A stretch of 55,174 nt of DNA, from the NCBI GenBank assembly GCA_025201805.1, contig MU619238.1, positions 81,706 to 136,879 on the forward strand. The letters are read 5' to 3'. Position 1 is the first letter of the stretch, and each line of letters starts with the position of its first letter. Shown piece after piece: positions 47,201 through 55,174 of the stretch. Position numbers and translations under genes: made by a program. Under the pieces are notes generated by a model. That model was not told the DNA's origin and made no database searches. It saw only the letters and a list, made by a program, of their open reading frames with translations. This DNA is from Parasitella parasitica (Eukaryota; Mucoromycota; Mucoromycetes; Mucorales; Mucoraceae).

Positions 47201-48925
47201 AAGAACCATACGTACCGCACCAGTGCCAGTGAGAGGAAGCTGAAAGAAACAGGAAGCAGTGATCAAAGACTGAATGAGGATTGTGCCATATCGAGAGATG
47301 AGAGCTTGTGTGTCTTTGATGAGCAAATGATGTTGACGGATAGTAAGAGCCTTGACTTGTTGATAGAAGGATGCGATGTAGGGTTGCGATTTCCTCGCGC
47401 GCTTTTGATGTTCTTCGTGAACAGCTTCAGCAAAATTGCCAGCCTTGTTTTCCTTTTCTACAGTTTCGTTGTAACTCTCAAAGTCTTGCATCATTTTTTG
47501 GTAGATTTCAGATTTGAGATAGGTTTCTTGGAATTCAGAGGCATGCTTTGGTGCCGTTTCTTCGAATCCAGGCTTGAATTCACGTTCAACAGGGTTACAC
47601 AGACCTGTTAAAAAATCTGGGAGTGATTTTCTTGAAGGTCTATGGAAGCCAAGGGCGTCAAAGTAGTCTTTTGCACCGCTGGTAGGGCCATAGTAGACGC
47701 AATACCCTTCGTCCAAGAGTAATACTTTGTCGAATAACGTGAAAATACTATTCGAGGCTTGATAAAGAGTGGCAATGGTTGTGATATTAAAAATGTCTGT
47801 CATGATTCTTAACGACCGCACATAGTCGAGGGCAGAAGCAGCATCAAGTCCACGGGTGGAGCAATCCCAGCAATTAATTGTACTGCAGGTAGTCATTTGC
47901 TCAGCAATAGAGAGACGTTTGCGCTCACCACCAGACAAACCTCTGACGAAAGCATTGCCAACCATGGTGTTCATCTGCTTGGTGAGGCCCAGCATATTAC
48001 CAAGCATATAGATGACACGGTCAACGAAATCTTTTTTGGACTCTTCATTCAAACGCCTGCCAGGCGTTTTTGTGCGTAAAGCAAATTGAAGCGTCTGCTT
48101 GGTTGTTAATGTCGGATAGTGCTGATCTTCCTCTTCATTATAGCAGACTTGACCTCTGTATTTTGCAGCAAACTCCTTGGGGTCAATACCACCATAGTTT
48201 ACATTGCCGCCAACATGAGTGTAAGCGCCCCGCATATTGGCAATCACTTTTAAGAACGACGTACAGCCTGCTCCAGGACGACCTAACACTAATAGCATTT
48301 CACCGTCTTTACAACAGCCAGTTAGATTATCAATGATTACTTTGGTGCTAGCATTGCTCTTTTTAAAAAGCTTCCAAAACTTGAGCACTGTCATAATGTT
48401 TGAGAATACAGTTGGAATTGTAAAAGCGTCGGCACCTAAACCCTAAAATTCATGCGGTTACATTAGAATTTTTGACAAAAAAATAAATAAAACAACCCAT
48501 AAAACTTACCTCCACATGGAGATCCTTCCAAGAAACACCGAGATGTTTACGTTTTTTGCCGTTCGCTTCTTGCTCTCTATGAATTCCATGCAAAAAGTCG
48601 TCCAAATTGAACTCATCAGCATCAGTCTGGCCTTCTTCAGCTTTTGATAAGCTGCTTTTACGACTCATTTGACTGAGATGGCGCTTCAAGCTCTGATATT
48701 CGTCCTTAGCACCTGTCAAATTATTCTTTTAGCTATGTATTTTTATACAAATACAAGCGAATTCGTATAAATACCTTGCACATTGACTTGATTTACTTCA
48801 GATTCGCCATAGGTGCCATTTTGACCATAATTTTCATTCTGAGTGATCGTATCTTCGGTAGATGATGCATAATTATAATTTGGGTGTTTAGACACCTCTA
48901 TGTGATCGGTCGGTTTTTCTTCCAT
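44277..48925 (-). CDS. PDR-type ABC transporter (ABCG full-length), copy 2
   Basis: Second pleiotropic-drug-resistance pump. Six exons on minus: 48925-48775, 48712-48510, 48442-47216, 47159-46376, 46320-44935, 44875-44277, giving 1,449 residues. Same reciprocal degeneracy as copy 1: NBD1 Walker A GRPGAGCTS with intact RGLSGGERKR; NBD2 intact GSSGAGKTT with degenerate GISVEERKRL. Membrane blocks ALYRPSAFYIAQVIMDIPYA, CMNGFFRFFG, MHPWLFWIYYINP and MQSPMAMPKFWSSWMYWLDP parallel those of copy 1, so the two are clear paralogues; copy 2 has five introns against one. The intron 4 acceptor is the second possible one (catag), needed to keep the frame into APKPRTIEEEDA. A TATAAATA box lies 61 bp upstream. 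Substrates unknown. Confidence 0.95.
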
Positions 48926-48985
48926 ATATAAAATAGTAAAAAGAAAGAAAATGATGAGATAACGTAAAGTGAAAAACCATGCCTC

Positions 48986-48993
48986 TATTTATA
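48986..48993 (-). promoter_or_regulatory. TATA box of PDR copy 2
   Basis: TATAAATA on the minus strand, 61 bp upstream of the ATG at 48925. Confidence 0.55.
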
Positions 48994-50151
48994 AAACCCC
49001 AGAGAAGACTGGCTGTGTTTCTGGTTGAACGAATTTAGTTTTTTTTTCCCTTTGGACTATTGTCTTGGATTTATATCATATTTTGCCATCACAGACTATT
49101 GCTAGGATTAGGTGTGAATCCTTCGTTTTCTGTTTTCCATTGAACATTCCATATAAAAATGGAAATTCTATCTGAAAACCTATTCACATGTAATGTACTA
49201 TACATGTTTATGCAATGGATTAAACTGTAAAAGTAGCATATACATACGGCAAACCAAGATCCGTCCTCTCCGGTATCGGTCAATGTTATTTGGGATTGAT
49301 GATATGATGACATTGACAGTGTCCCAATGCATATGTATACCAACCCGGGGATGATTTAATGCGCAAAATAAAATTCAATGATGACATTTGTACAGCACGG
49401 CAGAAATGTCTTACAACTTTTATAGCAAATCCCTTCTCAATGATGGAAAACGTTGCAATCTAATACTCATGTTTGTACTGATTTAACTTCAATTGCATAT
49501 TTCGGCTTTGATTGTATAAAGCCCAGACTTTTCATCTTGTGTTTCATTTTTTGCGCTAAACTTTTGATTAGATGCGGGGATACGTCCTCCGCATCGCCAA
49601 CACGGAAAAATATTGCCGAATTTATTCAAGTACAATGCTCTTATCATTTTTAATGAAACAGCTATAAAATGTATAAAAAATGAAAAACGTACGATTGCAT
49701 AGTTGTTTTTATAAAGTTTATATTGTAAATGTATAAGGTTTACTGCAGATCTCTCGCTTTTTCACTCACTTATTGACTCAAATTGAAACCGATACGGAGG
49801 AATAAATGCGGTTTAACCGTGATTCTCGATCGAGAGTGTTGTACGATCACCCAATTTTTCATCTTTCAAATACAGTGTCTGGCACGTCTAATTTCTGTAG
49901 CTACTACATGTAGTCGAGCCCATCAAGTGCATTCCTTATAACAGCCTATACTAGCAGTAATCTTATAATTTAAGGCAGTTAATAGTAACTAATGCTATGT
50001 GAAAATGTGATTCACTCTTTACTCAGGTAAATACTCTGTTAGTTATGTCAGCTACACGTTTATTCGAAATCAATGTATTGCCGAATTGTTAAACGATATT
50101 AGTATTTGGATATCATCAAATTAGTCATATTGACGACACAGGGCGATGAAT

Positions 50152-50155
<4 letters not shown>

Positions 50156-50183
<28 letters not shown>
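50156..50183 (+). repeat. (AG)14 microsatellite
   Basis: Fourteen AG units about 600 bp upstream of the J-protein gene. Confidence 0.9.
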
Positions 50184-50186
<3 letters not shown>

Positions 50187-50785
50187 TAACCCATATTCGA
50201 GTAACTGAATCCTGTTTTCTCGGTGCATATGCTCTGTAATAAATCACTCAAGAACAACTGCGCTGCTATACCGTAAAATAAAAGAATCAGTTATCGATTG
50301 ATTGCAGCCTGACACCAAGCTTGACCTGGTTGAAAATGGTTCCTGGGCATTTTCAAACCCAATTCTGTTAGAATATCTGTGCACTATATATATGAAATCT
50401 AATGCTTTAGGATCATGTGTGATATGGAAAAGTTTAGAGACCATATGTAGAGAGATTAAAAAATTTCGAATCATTATTTTAAGGGAGGCAAAGTCATATA
50501 TGATTCTATCAACAGGCTTGCTTGTTTTCTACAAATGACGCGTTACCAATTTGGACCGAAAACCCGAGATGAACATTACAGACATTCTGATGCGTTGGAT
50601 CTATGCGGTTTTATGCCATAGACTGTAGATTTGAACCAAGCTGATTGATGCGAAAGTAGCTTCAACAACACGGAGAACCAAATCATGATCAAATCAAATG
50701 TCCATGGATGGAACTTTAAAGTTTCCCATTCCTCTTTTCCCTTCTTTCTCTCTTCCCCGCAGATTAATCCTTTGTTGTATGAAAC

Positions 50786-51427
50786 ATGTCATCATTCAAG
50801 CGATCTTTTCATTCCTGTATTGCAAGGCAACGCAGCTTCTATGATGTTCTTCACTTAAACGAGAGGGCTGATAAAAGAGCCATCAAGTCTAATTACTACA
50901 AACTATCGAAAAAGTACCATCCTGATCTTAATCCCAACAATAAGGAAGCTCATAAATTGTTTTTGGAAATCAACGAAGCATATGCTATATTGGGTAATGA
51001 GGCGAGCAAGAAGAAATATGACTATGACCGCTCCACTGGCAGTGGTGACGATGCAAAATATACCAACAACATGGCAAAATACTCAAGAGCAGGTGGCGGC
51101 GGTGGAAACAAACAGGCGTGGCACTTTAGAAATAGACGACCCAGGAGTACAGGCTCGGCAAGTGCACAAGACCAGGCAGAGAGGATGCGGCAATCAACGG
51201 CTGGCGGTGGTGGGTTTAATCATGGCGAGCACTTTAATAAACATTATGCAGCCGAAGAACATAGACGAAAACAAAGGGTCGAGAACGCAGCACGTCGACG
51301 TAGAGCTGGTGGAGATGATTCGGTACCTGGTCAAAGAGCGAAAGAAATGGAGAATGTATGGGGTCGATTCTGGCGTTTAGGCGCTTTGCTTGCAGGCATT
51401 GCTTATGCGACTCAACATCTTACCTAA
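50786..51427 (+). CDS. Mitochondrial J-domain protein, DNAJC30-like
   Basis: Intronless, 213 residues. The start MSSFKRSFHSCIARQRS is Arg/Ser rich without acidic residues, a likely mitochondrial presequence. A J domain follows directly (about residues 17-80: FYDVLHL, the catalytic HPD at 45-47, FLEINEAYAILGN, KKKYDYD). The middle is Gly/Arg/Gln rich, and a hydrophobic helix closes the protein (FWRLGALLAGIAYA). Presequence, J domain, low-complexity linker and a C-terminal membrane helix is the layout of human DNAJC30, a respiratory-chain-linked co-chaperone of the inner membrane. Its Hsp70 partner would be mitochondrial Ssc1. Identity beyond J-protein is inference from layout. Confidence 0.85.
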   Translation: MSSFKRSFHSCIARQRSFYDVLHLNERADKRAIKSNYYKLSKKYHPDLNPNNKEAHKLFLEINEAYAILGNEASKKKYDYDRSTGSGDDAKYTNNMAKYSRAGGGGGNKQAWHFRNRRPRSTGSASAQDQAERMRQSTAGGGGFNHGEHFNKHYAAEEHRRKQRVENAARRRRAGGDDSVPGQRAKEMENVWGRFWRLGALLAGIAYATQHLT

Positions 51428-51725
51428 AGAATCAATGATGATGATATCCTTACGTTGAAAATATACTACGCTAAATTAGTCCATACACCTATGGAATGCA
51501 TGCAAAATTTGGCATAATTTCACTCAAGAAAAAAGAAATCGTAACAACGGACGCACAGACAGGGAGGCTGCATCAAAATCCCTGTCGATATTCATGATTT
51601 CCAGTTTCTCGATCTAAACACGCAATTGACTAATAAACCCCCCAATCGACTCTTTTAACTAGTGTTTGGTTTTTATTTGAAATAAAAAGAAAAGCATTGA
51701 TTTGGATGCATTGCAAAGACAAGAT
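51428..51725. terminator. Shared 3' region of J-protein gene and RPS23
   Basis: 298 bp between convergent stops; contains AAATAAAAAG-type sequence close to the RPS23 end and no gene. Confidence 0.35.
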
Positions 51726-52373
51726 TTAAGATCTGGGCTTTTCCTTCTTCTCCTTGTACAAAGCAATGAGAGCGACACCAGCGACCTTGACGACCTTGAA
51801 ACGGACACCAGGAATATCACCAATAGCACGGCCCTTACGACCGAAACCGGCAATCAAAACTTCGTCATTCTCATCGACATAATTCAAACAACCATCATTA
51901 GGAACGAAAGCAGTAACTCTCTTACCGTTCTTGATGAGTTGAACACGGACACACTTACGAATAGCAGAGTTAGGTTGCTTGGCTTCAACACCAATCTTTT
52001 CAAGGACAATGCCCTTGGCGTGAGATGAACCACCGAAAGGAGAAGAACGGAAAGCGGTACCAAGAGCTCTCTTCTTGTAGGCCTTATCGGCCCAACGTTG
52101 GTCGCGACGGTGGATACGGAGCTTACGAGCTGCGTTCAAACCTCTAGGTTGTCCCTTACCTACATATTTGATATGGTTTTTGTGTTAGCATGAACAAATG
52201 TCGAGAAAAACGCATTCTTTGATGTTATCTATCTGTCTCATATATCGAACGAAATCGATCCGTCCATCCATACATCCATCCATCCATCTATTTTGTATAT
52301 CCCCTCTCCCTCGCTTTTATCCTATTTGTTTATCCTTCTCCCTATTTCTCCAATGTTGAATGCCCTTACCCAT
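51726..52373 (-). CDS. RPS23: 40S ribosomal protein uS12 (S23)
   Basis: Decoding-centre protein of the small subunit. Two exons on minus: 52373-52370, encoding only the Met codon and one base, and 52159-51726; total 145 residues, exactly the eukaryotic S23 length. The spliced start is [15 protein letters not shown]. The conserved [10 protein letters not shown] loop, with the proline that is hydroxylated in other eukaryotes, is present, as are VAFVPNDG-like [11 protein letters not shown] and [20 protein letters not shown]. The 210-bp intron directly after ATGG carries a GGAT tetranucleotide repeat. Such ATG-adjacent introns are common in ribosomal protein genes and often enhance expression. 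Confidence 0.96.
52264..52289 (+). repeat. CATC tetranucleotide repeat in RPS23 intron
   Basis: About six imperfect CATC units; on the transcribed minus strand a GATG/GGAT repeat within the long first intron of RPS23. Confidence 0.75.
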
Positions 52374-53611
52374 GATGAAATCTGATAAAAAAGGAAGGCC
52401 TAATAATTGTCAACTTGGCTGTCTCTTTTGGGCTTGAGAATTGCCACATCTCTGGATGAACAGAGCCCGCCCGAAACGTTTGTGACAATTTTGCCTTGTG
52501 AATACACCTCTCCTACCGGGAAAGGCCCACTTCTTGAAACAATAAGCCACTATGGTCCGCTCAAATATGCTTTATACAAACTTTATACTTTCAACACCCT
52601 TTGTCATGGCTAATACTACAGTTTAGAATTAAACCCATTTTTCTTTAACGTATTTCTTTAATGGCTAGAGATTCATTATGGAAAGAATGTTGCGAAAAAA
52701 AAACTCTTAATTTTCAGTGTTTCAAAGCTTGAAACAAGTCAGGAATTGATAGCCAAATTGAAGGCTCGCTGCTGGTATCTGGCCAATGGAGATGCTAAAT
52801 ATTAAACTTGCGAAGCGGAGTATAAAAACCAGGCTTAAATATTTAATTTGCGAAACCCAGCTTTTTGGTTAAATTCAGACGATGTTAATTTTTTTCTGGA
52901 CGAATTGAAATTAATATTTATAGCTTACCTATTTTGGAAAGCAAAATAATTATTTTGAGATAAAAAAGAAATTATTTTAGACGAATCAGAGTTAATTATT
53001 GGACCATTATCTTACCTATTGTGGAAAAAGTAAAAAATATTTTCAGATAAAAAGGAAATTAGTTTGGACAAATCAAAAGCTAATTTCTTTATATCAATGG
53101 ATATTTTTATCAATAATCATTGTAAATTATTAGACTTAATTCGTGGATTATCTGAAGCAAATTTAATAAATATTCATATGCTGTTTCATACGTGCTCCAA
53201 CTAATAGTTGGATCCAAACTCTATTCTACTGTTGAGATAGATATATAATAAATAAAACAAAACGAAATGAAAAGCCAGTAAATTCCAATAATCGTGTTCA
53301 ATTACAAAAGCTTCTATTCAAACAGTCTGATGCACTAGACATTGTTGTTTTCGAGATGTTTAATAAAAGACAAGCTGCTTCTTTGCTTAAGATAAACTAA
53401 TATTGAAAACTGCCTTTATGAGCCCACGTGGTATGTAGACGAAGCCTTTTCTACTTTGGTGATGAGGAAAATCAAATAGTAAATTGTTTTGATTTTGTCA
53501 ATAAATCAGTCTTTGTAGTTTGAACTAAAGTTTCATCGGTCCGTCGAATTTCTAATAGAAGACCTAGAATATCTTTCAACATTTCTTTTCTCATCTACAT
53601 TGATAAAAGTT
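52374..53611. other. Intergenic region with a decayed minisatellite
   Basis: About 1.24 kb between the divergent RPS23 and the edge ORF. The first ~250 bp upstream of RPS23 is more GC-rich and is its presumed promoter. 52878-53100 contains three diverged copies of an 81-87-bp unit. No gene is supported. Confidence 0.45.
52878..53100 (+). repeat. Decayed tandem repeat, ~81-87 bp units
   Basis: Units start with GACGAAT-like words at 52899, 52980 and 53067 (GACAAATC), preceded by a partial GACGATGTTAATTT at 52878. Each full unit shares a GTTAATTATT/GAAATTAATATT section, CTTACCTATTxTGGAAA, a purine stretch, ATTTT-GAGATAAAAAxGAAATTA, then the next GAC. Divergence is considerable. Confidence 0.6.
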
Positions 53612-55136
53612 ATGAAACGCAAACACGAAGACGAACAATCTGATGATCCAGAAAAAAAGATTTTAAAGAGTAAGTATCAAACGCGTACCTTACAAAAGAG
53701 TGTGTTTCTTACATTGTTTAGGTGCAGACCTGGTTAACCAAGAAGTATCTACTTTAACATCATTTACTCCCTCTCATCATATCGCTTCTACTCATACTGA
53801 TTCTACTGATATTGCTTCTATTCATATTGCTTCTACTGATCTTAATCCTACTCATATTGTTTCATCTCATACCGGCACCAATTCACTTAATGATATGGCA
53901 TCTTCTTCCAGTACCACTCCTATCATATCAAAGAAAATTCAAAAGAAAATTGATAAGAGTCGTGCCTTACAAGAGTTCAGGCTGCAACAAAAATCGGACA
54001 AACCAAAGCTGTGCCCCTCCTACAAACAAGATACCCACGCACGGTCCACGAGCAATTTATGCCCCAATAAAAAGAAGAAAGAGACCAAGTTTGAAGCGGA
54101 TGAGTTCACAAAACAATTTGTAATCAAAACTTCACTTAAAAACACTTGCAAGAATCAACTATTCGCAAAAAATCTGGCTCAAGTAGTAGAATATACCAAT
54201 ATGATTATTCATGTTGGTTCTCTTTTTGTAAACTTTGTGTTCCTGAAACTGCTTGGTAATGCCCAAGCGATACCTGTAATAGAGCAAAATCTATTCGCTT
54301 CCATGTTCGCCCTCATCACTGGTAATGGTAAAAAGCGCCAAAATACTTGGAAGAATATTTTAATGACTTTTGCGATTTGACATCATTGGATCGTGAAAAA
54401 ATTAAAGGGATTGGGTACTCCAGCCTCCTCAATATTGCGACTAAACAATATGAAACCTTTATCAGAAATTACATACATGATACGCATGAAAGAAGATCAA
54501 CGATGTCAGATAAAAACTCAAACACTTACCGCAAAAATCTTCCGGTTGCCTCAAGGAAGGCTTTAGCCTATTACATTTATCATAAAAAGCAAGGTTCGAG
54601 CCCAACATGGCCGTCGAATGTTCAAAATAGCCCAGAAAACATTGAGACTACAGAGAAATTACTTACCTTATGGTCAACGTATCAACCAGATAGTTGGGAC
54701 ACGAAATCACTCTATTGTGATTCAGATACGCTCTACTCAAAACCTCATCTATTCTTCAAATGGTTTTATGTCAAAAGTTACTAGTAAAGGCTATGTATAT
54801 CGAAAACTTCAAGAAATTCAATTCATTCAAACTTTGAGCAGAAAGCGATTCCAATCTTTACAAGAACAAGTTCTGCAGTCGATTAACTCGAATGAGACGT
54901 TTGTATCAGGGAGAAAATTGTCCTTACTCACTGTACAGCAGATTTCAATTATCCAACACTTTATAGATACCGTCAAAGCACGGATTGAAGGTGGAACATT
55001 TTTCCCGGCCAAATATACTGATCCTAGAGGTTATCGCTTTTTCACAATCGCTCCTGTTTATACTGTACAGAGCAAAGCAATACAAATAGAAGCCCAAGCA
55101 CTGTGGAGGTTGGTTAAACAATCCGACGTACCATGA
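53612..55136 (+). pseudogene. Decayed mobile-element-type ORF, possibly N-terminal half of a Fanzor-like (OrfB/TnpB-like) protein
   Basis: Begins with a basic exon at 53612-53669 (MKRKHEDEQSDD), a GT...AG intron to 53721, then a Ser/Thr-rich section with an HIAST-like repeat, and a degenerate zinc-knuckle-like segment (LCPSY...THARST...LCPNKKK), where the second position of the first Cys pair is Tyr. A conserved-looking helical region follows, but the frame changes twice: near 54330, where an A5 run appears one base short, and near 54755-54775. The three pieces still read as one continuous protein, ending FFTIAPVYTVQSKAI...ALWRLVKQ and a stop at 55134. In my recollection, Mucoromycota carry many such ORFs, and this PVYxxQxKxIxI block precedes the RuvC nuclease in Fanzor-type proteins; that link is inference. 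The nuclease part, if present, lies beyond the window. No gene function should be assumed. Confidence 0.4.
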
Positions 55137-55174
55137 TATCGGTCAGGCAAAAAGACAGAAACCGAGCTAACAGA

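Larger units (their letters stand above)
48926..50785. other. Intergenic region, divergent promoters of PDR copy 2 and J-protein gene
   Basis: About 1.86 kb. TATAAATA on the minus strand (48986-48993) is a good TATA box for PDR copy 2. A (AG)14 microsatellite lies at 50156-50183, and a pyrimidine-rich leader (50729-50758) precedes the J-protein ATG. Short frames at 49453-49653 and 50302-50538 have no recognisable features. Confidence 0.5.

Noticed and set aside
47141-47611. 156-codon plus-strand ORF
   Set aside because: Antisense of the PDR copy 2 exons with no feature of its own.

Overview
The window comes from a filamentous fungus, most probably a Mucoromycota/Mucorales member. Sequence grounds: intron-dense genes with short introns (mostly 50-70 bp, GT...AG, CTAAC/CTGAC-like branch sites), AT-rich intergenic DNA, two full-length PDR-type ABC transporters, a Rho1 GTPase, a yeast-type RNA 5'-triphosphatase and an ALG7 gene. 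The genus assignment is inference. No bacterial-type operon, tRNA, rRNA or CRISPR array is visible.

Layout, left to right. 1-7.4 kb: the first exon of a mitochondrial protein resembling complex I NDUFS4 (minus, running off the edge), a secreted BP74-like protein, and a cytosolic aldehyde dehydrogenase, set in long gene-poor stretches that hold a diverged repeat pair and a 64-nt poly(T). 7.4-18.2 kb: a ~1,505-aa ankyrin/coiled-coil protein (minus), RHO1, the mRNA-capping RNA triphosphatase CET1, and a PP2C phosphatase convergent with it. 20-22.7 kb: ALG7, a DPY30/Sdc1 COMPASS subunit split over four small exons, and a small basic hypothetical protein, all on plus. 25.4-34.1 kb: a housekeeping block with DED1, eIF2-gamma, OST1, ribosomal protein uS14 (RPS29) and a 2-oxoglutarate oxygenase. 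35-49 kb: two PDR ABC transporters in opposite orientation, with QCR8 and the CCR4-NOT E3 ligase NOT4 between them. 50.8-55.1 kb: a J-protein resembling DNAJC30, ribosomal protein uS12 (RPS23), and at the right edge a frame-broken, lineage-specific ORF that looks mobile-element derived.

Functional themes: gene expression (CET1, DPY30, DED1, eIF2-gamma, NOT4, RPS29, RPS23), ER N-glycosylation (ALG7, OST1), cell-wall and signalling control (RHO1, PP2C), mitochondrial respiration (NDUFS4-like, QCR8, DNAJC30-like) and drug/lipid efflux (two PDRs). These are neighbours rather than a pathway cluster, apart from plausible shared divergent promoters (OST1/RPS29, QCR8/NOT4).

Most noteworthy: a cluster of three RFX/X-box-like sites in the QCR8/NOT4 divergent promoter, plus a fourth just past NOT4; a long, hairpin-rich RPS29 intron with a candidate C/D snoRNA; two frame-neutral introns in the oxygenase gene; a 23-nt exon carrying the eIF2-gamma G3 motif; a telomere-like tract in an intron; and the decayed edge ORF, which may be the N-terminal half of a eukaryotic OrfB/TnpB-like (Fanzor-type) transposon protein. 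Exon coordinates were worked out by hand from splice signals and reading frame, without transcript data.
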